From Bog-473 sp963741995 (GTDB lineage: Bacteria > Actinomycetota > Acidimicrobiia > Acidimicrobiales > RAAP-2): a DNA stretch of 64,000 nucleotides. This document shows positions 8,353-17,317 of the stretch, one piece after another. The stretch is taken from contig CAVUKI010000007.1 in assembly GCA_963741995.1 (NCBI GenBank), positions 310,001 to 374,000 of the forward strand. Direction: 5' to 3'. The position numbers and the translations under genes were made by a program. Below the pieces are notes generated by a model, which did not search any database, was not told where the DNA came from, and was given only the letters and a program-made list of their open reading frames with translations. Numbering within the stretch: the stretch's first letter is position 1; each line of letters begins with the position of its first letter.

Positions 8353-9943
8353 CTACGAGCGCTCGAGGATCAATCCTTCGAACGGTGCCAGACGGAGGTC
8401 ACCCCCGACGACCTCGAGATCGCGGGCGCGATCGGTGCAGACATGAATCGTCCCGGAGAGGCCGGGGAGGACGATCTCCTCAGAGGACATGTTGAGGGCG
8501 GCGACGTGGCGCTCACCCCTCGTCCAGGCCCAGGCCACCTCAGGCGTCTCCAGCAACGCGGCCTCCCCCGCGCTGAACGCCGGATGACGCCGCCGGAAGG
8601 CGATGAGGTCGCGACACAGCGTGAGGACCGAGCCAGGATCATCCCGCTGTGCCGCCACATTGGCCGCAGCGAGGTCGCCCAGCGGGAGCCATGGTCGCGC
8701 CGCGTCGGTAAAACCGCCCCCCGGGCCCTCGCTCCACTGCATCGGCGTGCGGCCGGCGTCGCGCCCCTCGTAGTAGGGATAGAAGCGCACCCCCAGCGGG
8801 TCGCGCATGTCTTCGTGGGCCACGGCGACGTTCGCCATGCCGATCTCGTCGCCTTGGTACAGGACCGGCGTCCCGCGCAGGCTCAGCAGCATGAGGAGCG
8901 CCAGGCGGACCTTGGCCGGGTCGTCTTCGGCCCACCGGGTGGGAAAGCGGAACATGTCGTGGTTGGAGCCCGTCCACGCCGGCCAGGCCCCCGGCGGCAG
9001 CGCCGCCTCGGTTTCCTCGACAATGGCTCGCATGTCGACGGCCCGGAAGGGTGCGCTGATGAAATTGAAGTTGAAGGCCAGCCCGAGCTCGTCGGACCCG
9101 TTGCCGTAGAACTCGGCCAGCTTGTCCACCGGAACCGGCGTCTCGCCGATCAGGAGCCGGGGCTCGTCGTAGCCGTCGGCCTGCCGGCGCCAGCGCCTGA
9201 TGACCTCATGGACCTCGGGCCGGTTGGCGTTGTAGACGCTGCGCTGCCCGAACATCTGCGTCTCGAAGTCGTCGTCCTCGGTGGCCGGCGGGTTGTCCCG
9301 GAGCTGGGCGTCCTTCACGATGACGTTGCAGACGTCAATGCGGAAGCCGGCCACGCCCCGGTCCGACCAGAAGCGGAAGATGTCGTCGAACTCGGCGCGC
9401 ACGTCCTCGTTCCACCAATTGAGGTCGGGTTGCTCGGACAGATGGTTGTGGAAGTAGTACTGGCCCGTCGTCTCTTCCAAAGTCCAGCCTGGACCGCCGA
9501 AGCTGCTGATCCAATTGTTCGGGAGCTCCCCGTCCCCCTTGGCGTCGGCCCAGACGTACCAGTCCCGGTGAGCCGCCGTGCGCGACGAGCAGCGCGTCCG
9601 CGAACCAGGGATGTTGCTCGCTGGTGTGGTTGGGCACAATGTCCATGAGGACGTGGATGCCGCGCCGGCCCGCCTCGGAGACGAGCCGGTCGAAGTCGTC
9701 CATGGTGCCGAACTCGGGCGCGATGGCGCAGAAGTCCGACACGTCGTAGCCCCAGTCGGCGTTGGGGGACACGGTGACCGGCGAGAGCCAGATGCCGTCC
9801 ACGCCGAGCCATGCCAGATGGTCGAGGTGCTCGGTGATGCCCGGGATGTCACCGACGCCGTCGGCGTTGCTGTCAGCGAAGGAACGTGGATAGATCTGGT
9901 ACAGGACGCCGGCCTTCCACCACGGTTCGTCAGCCGCCGTCAT
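8353..9943 (-). pseudogene. GH13 alpha-glucosidase, one-base frameshift
   Basis: Joined across the break this is a ~529-residue GH13 enzyme of the oligo-1,6-glucosidase/alpha-glucosidase group. The first part (MTAADEPWWKAGVLYQIYPR, then DIVPNHTSEQHPWFADA) is in one frame and the rest (SSRTAAHRDWYVWAD to the end) in another. The catalytic Asp in GFRIDVCN, Glu in LLIGETPV and the NHD triplet are all intact. Removing the single T on the coding strand at 9591 restores HPWFADARSSR, the family consensus. The ATG at 9943 overlaps the stop of the PhyH gene by four bases. Either a sequencing error or a very recent mutation fits, because nothing else has decayed. Confidence 0.85.
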
Positions 9944-10857
9944 GTGTCCGAGCCCACGTGGCCCGCGGCGGCGCCCCGCCAGGGTGAGAGATCGAGCATC
10001 GGGTAGCGGGCCGCCACCCCGGCCAGCGTCTCGGCTGTCCAGTACGGATGGCCCGGCGGGGGGAACCCGAGCACGGTGAGCTGACGCTCGCTGGCTCCCG
10101 ACACGAACCGGTACCACGACATGTCCTCGCCGGCGCTGGGCAATCCGTGCGAGCCCAGCCAGTCGGTGGCGGCCGGCTTGTACGAGACGTGCACCATGAA
10201 CCGGGCGGACCGGGGCGCCGTCAGCCGCACGCCGCGGTGGTAGACGTCGGGGCGGTAGGCGAGGATGGAACCGGCCGGGCCCACGGCGGGGAGCTCCGCC
10301 GCGTACAAGTCCGCGTAGGCCGTCTGGCTCAGGTAGGTCCGCTCCACCTGAATGTCGGAGGTGAGGCGGCGCGACACCACCCGGGTCGCCGCCGTCTCGG
10401 CCGTCACGTCGCTCAGGTAGACGAACATCTCCAGCTGCTGATAGCCGGGCTCGTGGCGGGGAACGACGAGGGTGTGGTTCCCGAAGTCGACGTGCAGGAG
10501 CTGCTCGTCGCTCAGCGCGCCCTCGCCGTACTTGGCACTCAGCATGGCCTGGTAGAGCCGGAGGTCGCTGATGCCGAGCAACTGCTCTGCCAGGTCGATG
10601 ATCCGATCGTGCACCACGATGTCGTTGAGCGCGCCGTCCTCGAAGGGGAAGCGCGGCATAACGCGGTGCGAATCGACCCGGAAGGGTTCGTTGCGTGCCG
10701 GGTCCTTGTTATCGGCGAACTCCTCTGCCGTCGGCACCAAACCGGGCAGGACCGCCTGGGCCGCGGCGATGGTCTCCGGTGCCAACAGGTCGCGCACGAC
10801 GCACCACCCGTCCTCTTCCCACTGCGCCTGGTCGGTGCTGCTGAGCACGCCCGTCAC
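9940..10857 (-). CDS. Phytanoyl-CoA dioxygenase (PhyH)-family protein
   Basis: A ~305-residue Fe(II)/2-oxoglutarate oxygenase-like protein. The metal-binding facial triad is visible: HVDF (H122, D124) and a distal His in YHRGV (H207). PhyH relatives hydroxylate lipids, amino acids or small natural products; the substrate is not evident. The frame is open well upstream, but family-like sequence begins near GTG 10857, just before VLSSTDQAQWEEDGW. No clear SD precedes it; it may be coupled to a 16-codon upstream frame that ends at the same spot. The stop overlaps the GH13 start by 4 nt. Confidence 0.75.
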   Translation of the reverse strand: MTGVLSSTDQAQWEEDGWCVVRDLLAPETIAAAQAVLPGLVPTAEEFADNKDPARNEPFRVDSHRVMPRFPFEDGALNDIVVHDRIIDLAEQLLGISDLRLYQAMLSAKYGEGALSDEQLLHVDFGNHTLVVPRHEPGYQQLEMFVYLSDVTAETAATRVVSRRLTSDIQVERTYLSQTAYADLYAAELPAVGPAGSILAYRPDVYHRGVRLTAPRSARFMVHVSYKPAATDWLGSHGLPSAGEDMSWYRFVSGASERQLTVLGFPPPGHPYWTAETLAGVAARYPMLDLSPWRGAAAGHVGSDT

Positions 10858-11057
10858 GCGGCGTCGGGCGCTTGCCGAGGTCTCATCTTCTGTTCTGTCA
10901 GCACGCCGTGTGCAGCCTCCCTCCGCGCTCGCAACGGGTCGGAAGCTTGCCATACCGGTACCCGCACGAAAGTGAGCGCCTCGGGGAGACGCAGGTCGGA
11001 GCATATGGGCAGGCGGGCAGCCCTCAAGGCTCGGCGCGCTTCTTCCGACATTGATCT

Positions 11058-11318
11058 GTGGACATCCTCGCGGTGCGACTCGCCGACGACGCTCGGACGG
11101 CCGCACCACTCCCGCAGCGCCAGACCTCCAGGCGCCTCCGGCGCACCAAGCTCGCCGCTGCATTTGCCGTGACCGCGTTGGTCGGCGTGGGGTCGTACAC
11201 GGCGACCTACCGGGCCCTTGTCATTGCCTCCACCCCGGCATCCACCGCGGGATCGATCGCGCCCACCCTCTCGGGCGGTCACCACACCGTCTCGACACCC
11301 TCCCCACCGCTCCCCTGA
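11058..11318 (+). CDS. Small single-pass membrane protein, hypothetical
   Basis: An 86-residue frame with GTG start. It has an Arg-rich N-terminal stretch (about residues 22-30: QTSRRLRRT), one transmembrane helix (about 31-52) and a Ser/Thr/Pro-rich outer tail. This topology is common for small actinobacterial membrane proteins. It sits alone, rightward, between the PhyH operon and the sensor kinase with which it converges. No family recognised; coding status is likely but not certain. Confidence 0.45.
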   Translation: MDILAVRLADDARTAAPLPQRQTSRRLRRTKLAAAFAVTALVGVGSYTATYRALVIASTPASTAGSIAPTLSGGHHTVSTPSPPLP

Positions 11319-11338
11319 GGTCGCCGCAGCCAGCGCGG

Positions 11339-12769
11339 TCAGACGCCTGACGGCAGCGCCGCCGCGGCCTGCCACTGTCGCAGGGTGAGGACGAAACGCG
11401 ACCCCCCGGCGTCGTTGACCGGCGACTCGGCGCGCACCGTCCCGCCCATGGCGTCCGCGAGCTCGGCCACGATGGCCAGACCGAGGCCCGATCCCATCCG
11501 GCGGTTCGGCCCCCGGTCGGCGCGATAGAAGCGCTCGAACACCCGCTGTAGATCACCGGCCGCGATGCCGGGCCCGTCGTCGTCGACCGTGATGACGCAC
11601 ACGCCCGCTGCGTGGTCCTCGGCCAGCCGCACCGTGACGGTGGTGCGGGCGAACGTCATGGCGTTCTCCAGCAGGTTGGCCAGCAACTGCGCCAGCCGGT
11701 CGGGGTCGGCCACCACGGGAGAAGCCGGAGTCGCCATGGGCGGCCCGTCCTGGCCGGGTACCTGCACGACCATGGCGAGCCCGCTCTTCGCCGCGGCGGG
11801 GCGGAATCCCTCCGCCGTCGTCGTGACCACCTCGGTGACGTCCGTCGGGCGGAGGGCAATCGACAATTGCCGCGCCTCGAGCTTGGTGAGATCGAGCAGA
11901 TCCCCGACGAGTCGCTCCAGCCGTCGGGACTCGGCGATGATCACGTCGGCCGCCTGGGCGCTGTCCGCAATCGCGCCGTCCTGAATCGCCTCGGCGAAGC
12001 CGCGGATGGACGTGAGCGGGGTGCGCAGGTCGTGCGAGACCGCCAGGAGAAGTTGGCGCTCACGGGCGCGGCCGTCCTCCAGGCTCTGGGCCATGTCGTT
12101 GATGGACCCGGCCAGCGAGGCGAACTCGGGGTAGTCGCCGCGCCGGACGGGGACGCGGCTGGCCAGCTCGCCCGACGCGATACGGCCGGTCGCCTCCATG
12201 GCCTCGACCAGCGGCCGGGCCATCCGACGCGACATTTGCCAGGCCACCATGGCGGCGACGAGCAGCGCCGCTCCCCCGGCCACGATGAAATAGCCCCAGC
12301 TCGGACCCAGGCCCCCGACGTCGCGGGTCAACAAGATGGCGAAGGTGCCCTCGAAGGCAATGTGCAGACGCTTTTGTAAACGGGTGAGCTCCTGCGCGGA
12401 GAGCGTGACCGGTGCCACGGCATAGACGGTGTTGCCCTTGCGCCCGGAAGTCGTCTGCCCCGCCTGTACCGCCGCCACGTCGATGTCCTGGGTGGTCAGG
12501 CCCTCGGGCAGCGGCTTGACCACGTTGCCGAGGCGGTTGATCTGAATCACGTCGGCGTCTTCGAGCTTGAGGGTGCTGCGCACGATGCTCAGCACCTTGA
12601 GCGACCCCGAGCCGATCTTGGACGAGGTGAGCGAGTTCACCTCGGTGACCAGCTGCGACTCCGCCTGATTGCGCGCCGCATTGCGGGTCAGGATCAGGCT
12701 GCCGGCTCCGGCAATGACGAGCACCACCGCGACCAGGCCGACCATGACCACCATGAGACGGCGGCGCAT
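11339..12769 (-). CDS. Sensor histidine kinase (HAMP-HisKA-HATPase)
   Basis: A 476-residue membrane kinase. Transmembrane helix 1 is at residues ~5-27, an extracytoplasmic sensing loop of ~125 residues follows, and helix 2 is at ~157-178 before a HAMP linker. The phospho-acceptor H246 lies in the H-box VSHDLRTPLTSI. The ATP-binding N-box (LANLLENAM), G1 (DDDGPGIA), F (FERFYRAD) and G2 (GSGLGLAIV) boxes are complete. It follows the response regulator gene by three bases, so the pair is co-transcribed. The signal is unknown. Confidence 0.92.
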   Translation of the reverse strand: MRRRLMVVMVGLVAVVLVIAGAGSLILTRNAARNQAESQLVTEVNSLTSSKIGSGSLKVLSIVRSTLKLEDADVIQINRLGNVVKPLPEGLTTQDIDVAAVQAGQTTSGRKGNTVYAVAPVTLSAQELTRLQKRLHIAFEGTFAILLTRDVGGLGPSWGYFIVAGGAALLVAAMVAWQMSRRMARPLVEAMEATGRIASGELASRVPVRRGDYPEFASLAGSINDMAQSLEDGRARERQLLLAVSHDLRTPLTSIRGFAEAIQDGAIADSAQAADVIIAESRRLERLVGDLLDLTKLEARQLSIALRPTDVTEVVTTTAEGFRPAAAKSGLAMVVQVPGQDGPPMATPASPVVADPDRLAQLLANLLENAMTFARTTVTVRLAEDHAAGVCVITVDDDGPGIAAGDLQRVFERFYRADRGPNRRMGSGLGLAIVAELADAMGGTVRAESPVNDAGGSRFVLTLRQWQAAAALPSGV

Positions 12770-12772
12770 CGG

Positions 12773-13450
12773 TCAGCCGAACCGGTACCCGACGCCCCAC
12801 ACGGTGGCCAGGGGGAGATCGGATCCGAGCTTCTTGCGCAGCTGGGCCACGTGGACGTCGACCGTCCGCTCGTCGCCGTACCAGTCCGTACCCCAGACGC
12901 CGTCGAGCAGTTGTTGGCGCGAGAGGGCGAGACCGACATTGTTGGCCAGGAAGGCCAACAGATCGAACTCGCGAGTCGTCAGCGCGACGACCTCGTCGGC
13001 CCGGCGCGCCTCGCGGCGGCGCAGATCCACTGCGAGATCGCCCAGGGCGACCACGTCCTGGGGTGGCGGGCCTTCCCGCGTCCGCCGCAGGATGGCCCGC
13101 ACGCGCGCCACCAACTCCCGGGGCGAGAACGGCTTGACCAGATAGTCGTCGGCCCCCAACTCCAGACCGAGAACCCGATCCATCTCGTCATCGCGCGCGG
13201 TGAGGAAGAGGACGGGCACGGTGCTGCGGGCGCGTATGTTGCGGCAGACGTCGAAGCCGTCGCGGGCGCCGGGAAGGCCCACGTCGAGGATCACGATGCA
13301 GGGGTCCGCCACCGTGAAGATCTCCAGTCCCTTCTCGCCGTCGCCGGCCAGCAGCACACGGAAGCCGTCCCGACGCAGGTAGAGGTCCACCAGGTCGGCA
13401 ATGTGCGGATCGTCCTCGATGACGACCACCGTCCCGCTCTCTGCGCTCAC
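12773..13450 (-). CDS. OmpR/PhoB-family response regulator
   Basis: A 225-residue two-domain regulator. The receiver has the acidic pair EDD (residues 12-14), phospho-acceptor D56 in ILDVGLPG, and the conserved Thr/Ala and Lys (KPFSPRELVARV). The C-terminal winged helix ends in VWGVGYRFG, typical of the OmpR DNA-binding domain. GTG start with GGGAGG about nine bases upstream. It is the first gene of the two-component operon and would receive phosphate from the kinase ending at 11339. Targets are unknown. Confidence 0.93.
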   Translation of the reverse strand: MSAESGTVVVIEDDPHIADLVDLYLRRDGFRVLLAGDGEKGLEIFTVADPCIVILDVGLPGARDGFDVCRNIRARSTVPVLFLTARDDEMDRVLGLELGADDYLVKPFSPRELVARVRAILRRTREGPPPQDVVALGDLAVDLRRREARRADEVVALTTREFDLLAFLANNVGLALSRQQLLDGVWGTDWYGDERTVDVHVAQLRKKLGSDLPLATVWGVGYRFG

Positions 13451-13704
13451 GTTCCTAGCCTCCCATCTCCCGCACCCCCAATTGCCGGAATACGGGATCC
13501 CTTACAGAACCATGACGATTGCCGGAGACCGGATTGAGTGGCGAGGCACACCATGGCGTGGACCGGCTCCCGACATCACGGGCCCGGACGAGAGAGGCGC
13601 GCGGTGGAACGCCGGCAGGTCGTGGCTGGACGCGCGCCGACGTCAAGCAGATGGTGCAGGACCTGAAGTGCTCGCCGGGCGGCGACCTCGATCCCGGAGC
13701 GGCG

Positions 13705-15150
13705 TCAGGAAAGCAGTGATGCCGTGTTGAGGTTCAGCCCGTCGGGCGACTTGGAGCGGTGCACGACCTGGAACTCGGAGAACTCGGCCAGTCCCCACGG
13801 GCCGTTCTCCACGCCGATCCCGCTCCACTTGAAGCCGCCGAAGGGCTGTTGTGGGGCCAAGGCAAGATGCGTGTTGACCCACGCCGTGCCGCACTCGAGT
13901 TGGGCGGCCACCTCCGAAGCCCGGTCGGTGTCGGCGCCCCAGACCGAGCCCGACAGCCCGAAGTGCGTGGCGTTGGCGCGGTCGATGGCGTCGCCCAGGT
14001 GCCGGTAGGACACGACCGGCAGCGCCGGGCCGAACTGCTCTTCGTCGACGATGCGGGTCCCGTCGGAAAGGCCGGTGAGGATGGTGGGCTCGAAGAAGTA
14101 GCCGGCGCGGTCCATGGCCTTCCCACCGGTGACCGCGGTGGCGCCGTGTGACAGCGCGTCGGCCACGAGCTCCTTGACCCGCTCGTACTGGGGTTCGTTG
14201 TTGATCGGTCCCAGCTTCACCCCGTCCTCGGTGCCCTCGCCGACCTTGATGGAACGGGCGTGCGCCGCCAGGCCCTCGACCACGTCGTCGTAGAGGGCCT
14301 CGGGAACGTAGACGCGCTTGATCGCCGAGCAGACCTGCCCGTTGTTGTTGAAGGCACCGGCGAAGATCGCGGAGGCCACCGCGGCCGGATCGGCGTCATC
14401 GAGCACGATGGCCGGGTCGTTGCCACCGAGCTCGAGCGTGACGCGCTTGAGGTCGGGAGCCGCCGACATGGCGACCTTCTTGCCGGTCTCGACCGAGCCG
14501 GTGAAGCTGATCTTGCGCGGCACGGGGTGCGTCGTCATGAGGGCACCGAGATTGTCGCCGCCGCTCACGATGTTGACGACGCCCGGAGGGAAGACGTCGC
14601 GCAGGATCTCGCCGACCTTCAGGGTCGTCAGCGGGGTGTAAGGCGAGGGCTTGAGCACCAGCGTGTTGCCCGCCAGCAACGCGGGCGCGATCTTCCAGAA
14701 GGCCAGGGTCAGCGGGAAGTTCCACGGCGTGATGGCGGCCACGACGCCGAGCGGGCGCCGCGCCAGCTCCACGTGGGCCGTGTCGTCGTCCTGAATGATC
14801 TGTGTCGGCATCTCGAGGTTGGCGAAGTACTGGCACCAGATGGCCGAGGCGAAGACCTCGATCCCGGCGTCACTGAGCGGCTTGCCCTGTTCGGCTGTCA
14901 GCACCGGCGCAAGATCGGCCGTCGAGGCCATCAGCACATCGGCCGCCTGCAGGAGGATGGCGCGACGTGCCGCCTCGTCCGCCTTCCAGTCACGCGCGGC
15001 CTTGGCTGCGGCGTCGAAGGCGGCGTCGAGCTGCTGGGGCGTGCATTCGGGCGCCTGGGCGAAGACCTCGCCGGTGGCGGGGTTGCGCACACCGAATGTG
15101 TCCTCCGTCGGAGAGGCTTCCCCGGCAATGGTCATGACGAAATCGGACAT
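13705..15150 (-). CDS. NAD(P)-dependent aldehyde dehydrogenase
   Basis: A 481-residue ALDH superfamily enzyme. N144 in PWNFPL, E240 in LELGGND and the nucleophile C274 in GQVCSAIKR are all present. The ATG at 15150 has GAGGAG four bases upstream; a longer open frame runs through the TetR gene but is only its antisense shadow. It would oxidise an aldehyde to an acid. Given the neighbouring flavin amine oxidase, the likely role is the second step of amine breakdown: amine to aldehyde, then aldehyde to acid. It reads leftward 98 bp after the TetR gene and is probably co-transcribed with it. Confidence 0.9.
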   Translation of the reverse strand: MSDFVMTIAGEASPTEDTFGVRNPATGEVFAQAPECTPQQLDAAFDAAAKAARDWKADEAARRAILLQAADVLMASTADLAPVLTAEQGKPLSDAGIEVFASAIWCQYFANLEMPTQIIQDDDTAHVELARRPLGVVAAITPWNFPLTLAFWKIAPALLAGNTLVLKPSPYTPLTTLKVGEILRDVFPPGVVNIVSGGDNLGALMTTHPVPRKISFTGSVETGKKVAMSAAPDLKRVTLELGGNDPAIVLDDADPAAVASAIFAGAFNNNGQVCSAIKRVYVPEALYDDVVEGLAAHARSIKVGEGTEDGVKLGPINNEPQYERVKELVADALSHGATAVTGGKAMDRAGYFFEPTILTGLSDGTRIVDEEQFGPALPVVSYRHLGDAIDRANATHFGLSGSVWGADTDRASEVAAQLECGTAWVNTHLALAPQQPFGGFKWSGIGVENGPWGLAEFSEFQVVHRSKSPDGLNLNTASLLS

Positions 15151-15248
15151 GGCACTCCTCGACTGCTCACGCGGGAGGCGCCCCCCACCGCTGACCGGAC
15201 GTCGGTCCGCCAAGATCCTCCCACTTGCGTCGGCCCGGCTCAATGGCC

Positions 15249-15860
15249 TCAGCCGAAGAGGCGTGTGATGAATTCGTCCACCGTGTCGCCGACCCGTCGC
15301 CGCAGCGCCCGGTCCTCCGGTGCGGCGGCAATGAGTCCGGCCGCCTCGTTGAGGAAGCCCAGCAGGAGGGCGGCGGCCACCTCGGGATCTCCCGGCACGG
15401 CGATCTGCTCCTCCTCGGCACGGGCGAAGACCTCGGCCAGCAGGGGGGCGCAGGCCACCGCATCGAGCGCCCGGCACGCCTCTATACCGAGCACTGCAGG
15501 GGCATCGGACAGGATCCGGGCCATGGTGGGGTCGGCACACGCGTCCATGTAGGCGCGGCACCCGCGGTGCAGCTGGTCCCGGACGCCCGTGCCCTCGAGC
15601 GCCGCGGTCACGACGAGGTCCACCAGCTCGTCCTCGAGCCGCTCGACCACGGCGGCGGCCAGCTCGGTCTTGGACGCGAAGTGGTGGTACAGCGCACCCC
15701 TGGTCACGCCGGCCCGCTCGGCGATCTCGTCGCGTCCCGTCGCCGCAAAGCCCTTCTCGGCAAAGAGAGCCCGCGCCGCGGCCAGGAGGGCCCCCCGGGT
15801 GCGGGCGGACCGGGCCGCCTGGGTCTCCCGCGACCTGCCGGGTGTTGCCGTGGTGCTCAC
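15249..15860 (-). CDS. TetR-family transcriptional regulator of the amine-catabolic unit
   Basis: A 203-residue TetR regulator. The N-terminal helix-turn-helix (about residues 18-64) contains DEIAERAGVTRGALYHHFAS, and the C-terminal ligand domain ends in VDEFITRLFG. GTG start at 15860 with GGAGGAGG seven bases upstream. It is divergent from the amine oxidase gene, and a 21-bp palindrome lies in the shared promoter, so it probably represses both directions and is released by an amine or aldehyde. That assignment is inferred from context. Confidence 0.9.
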   Translation of the reverse strand: MSTTATPGRSRETQAARSARTRGALLAAARALFAEKGFAATGRDEIAERAGVTRGALYHHFASKTELAAAVVERLEDELVDLVVTAALEGTGVRDQLHRGCRAYMDACADPTMARILSDAPAVLGIEACRALDAVACAPLLAEVFARAEEEQIAVPGDPEVAAALLLGFLNEAAGLIAAAPEDRALRRRVGDTVDEFITRLFG

Positions 15861-15884
15861 CGCGTGGCCTCCTCCGGGACATTT

Positions 15885-15905
15885 ACATGCGGGCCGCACG
15901 CATGT
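15885..15905. promoter_or_regulatory. TetR-type operator between TetR and amine oxidase genes
   Basis: Perfect 7-bp arms ACATGCG (15885-15891) and CGCATGT (15899-15905) are separated by 7 bp. The site lies in the 72-bp divergent gap, 28 bp before the amine oxidase ATG and 25 bp from the TetR start. Size, symmetry and position fit an autoregulatory TetR operator. Confidence 0.65.
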
Positions 15906-15932
15906 TACCTTCCAGAGGACCGAGGAGGGAGC

Positions 15933-17306
15933 ATGAGCGCGACTGCGGGCACCACCAGGGAAGCGGACGTCTGCGTCGTCGGGGCGGGACTGGCCGGGCT
16001 CACGGCAGCGCGGCGACTCAGCCGGGCTGGCCGCTCGGTGGTGGTGCTCGAGGCACGGGATCGCGTCGGCGGCCGGGTGTGGACGAGGGCCAGCCGCGAC
16101 GGCGTCCCGGTCGACATGGGGGGCTGCTTCGTCGGCCCGCACCACGACCGCATGCACACGCTGGCCAAGGAAATGGGCGTCGCCACATTCAAGACGTTCG
16201 TCGACGGCGACAACGTGTTGGCCACGGGCGGGACGGTGCGCCGCTACCGGGGCGATATCCCCCGGGTGAACCCGCTGGCGCTGCTGAGCGCGGGCCAGGC
16301 CATCGCGCGCATGAACGCCATGGCCAAGAAGGTTCCCGTCGACGCGCCGTGGGATGCGCCGAAGGCCGCCGACTGGGACGCCCAGTCGGTCCGGGCCTGG
16401 CTCAGCGCGGCGCACGTGCCGACCCGGCTCGCCCGTGACCTGATCGAAGCGACCGTGCGGGCGTGCTTCGCGGCCGAGTTGTCCGAGGTCTCGCTCCTCA
16501 ACTGGCTCTTCTTGGCCCGCTCGGCCGGGGGAATCGAGTCGCTCATGAGCGTCGCCGGCGGGTACCAGGACGCGCAGTTCGAGGGCGGTGTGGGGCAGAT
16601 ACCCGACGCCATGGCAGCTGAGCTCGGCGAGGCGGTCGTGCTCGAGACGCCGGTGACGGCCGTCACGGTTACCGGTGACCGCGCGGTGGTGCGCGGCGCT
16701 TCATGCGTGGTGTCGGCGCGGCGCGTGGTCCTGGCCTTGCCGCGGGCTCTGGCGTCGGGCATCCGCTTCGAACCGGCGCTGCCGGCGGACCACGCGCTGC
16801 TGCTCCACCAGGTGCCGGCCGGCACCGAAGTCAAGATGGTCGCCCTCTACGACGAGCCCTTCTGGCGGCGCGACGGGATCTCCGGCGCCTCGGTGGCCAC
16901 CGACGACGCCATAGAGGTCACGCTCGACACCGGCCAACCGCACCACAGCCAGGGTGTTGTGGCCGGGTATTCGGCCGGCCCGCGTGCCCGCGCCCTGGCC
17001 GCGCTCGGCGAGGGCGATCGGCGCGACGTCTTCGTCGGCATGCTCACCCGGCGCCTCGGGCCCCTTGCGGCCTCCCCGCTCGAGGTGCTGGAGCAGAACT
17101 GGGCGCAGGAGCAGTGGACACGCGGCTGCTCCATGGGCCACTTCCCTACCGGTGTGCTGACGCAGTACGGGCGCCGCCTGCGCGAGCCCGTCGGGCGGTT
17201 GCACTGGGCCGGCACCGAGACGGCGTCGACGTCGTACGGCGCCATGGACGGCGCGGTGCGCTCGGGCGAGCGCGTCTGCGAGGAGATCCTGCGGGCGCCG
17301 GCCTGA
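15933..17306 (+). CDS. Flavin monoamine oxidase-family protein
   Basis: A 457-residue FAD-dependent amine oxidase. The dinucleotide-binding motif VVGAGLAGLTAARRL is at residues ~15-29, followed by the LEARDRVGGRVWT signature of the monoamine/polyamine oxidase group. A C-terminal FAD-contact segment (LHWAGTETASTSYGAMDGA) closes the domain. GAGGAGGGA lies just before the ATG. It would oxidise a primary or secondary amine to an imine/aldehyde with release of H2O2. It is divergent from TetR and ALDH, which together form a likely inducible amine-degradation unit. Confidence 0.9.
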   Translation: MSATAGTTREADVCVVGAGLAGLTAARRLSRAGRSVVVLEARDRVGGRVWTRASRDGVPVDMGGCFVGPHHDRMHTLAKEMGVATFKTFVDGDNVLATGGTVRRYRGDIPRVNPLALLSAGQAIARMNAMAKKVPVDAPWDAPKAADWDAQSVRAWLSAAHVPTRLARDLIEATVRACFAAELSEVSLLNWLFLARSAGGIESLMSVAGGYQDAQFEGGVGQIPDAMAAELGEAVVLETPVTAVTVTGDRAVVRGASCVVSARRVVLALPRALASGIRFEPALPADHALLLHQVPAGTEVKMVALYDEPFWRRDGISGASVATDDAIEVTLDTGQPHHSQGVVAGYSAGPRARALAALGEGDRRDVFVGMLTRRLGPLAASPLEVLEQNWAQEQWTRGCSMGHFPTGVLTQYGRRLREPVGRLHWAGTETASTSYGAMDGAVRSGERVCEEILRAPA

Positions 17307-17317
17307 GGCCTACGCGG

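Noticed and set aside
13451..13704. Small frames between the response regulator and aldehyde dehydrogenase genes
   Set aside because: No SD, motif or protein-like composition; treated as a spacer.
15151..15882. N-terminal extension giving a 725-residue frame for the aldehyde dehydrogenase
   Set aside because: It is Arg/Gly/Pro-rich sequence antisense or out of frame to the TetR gene; the ATG at 15150 has a strong SD and begins the ALDH fold.
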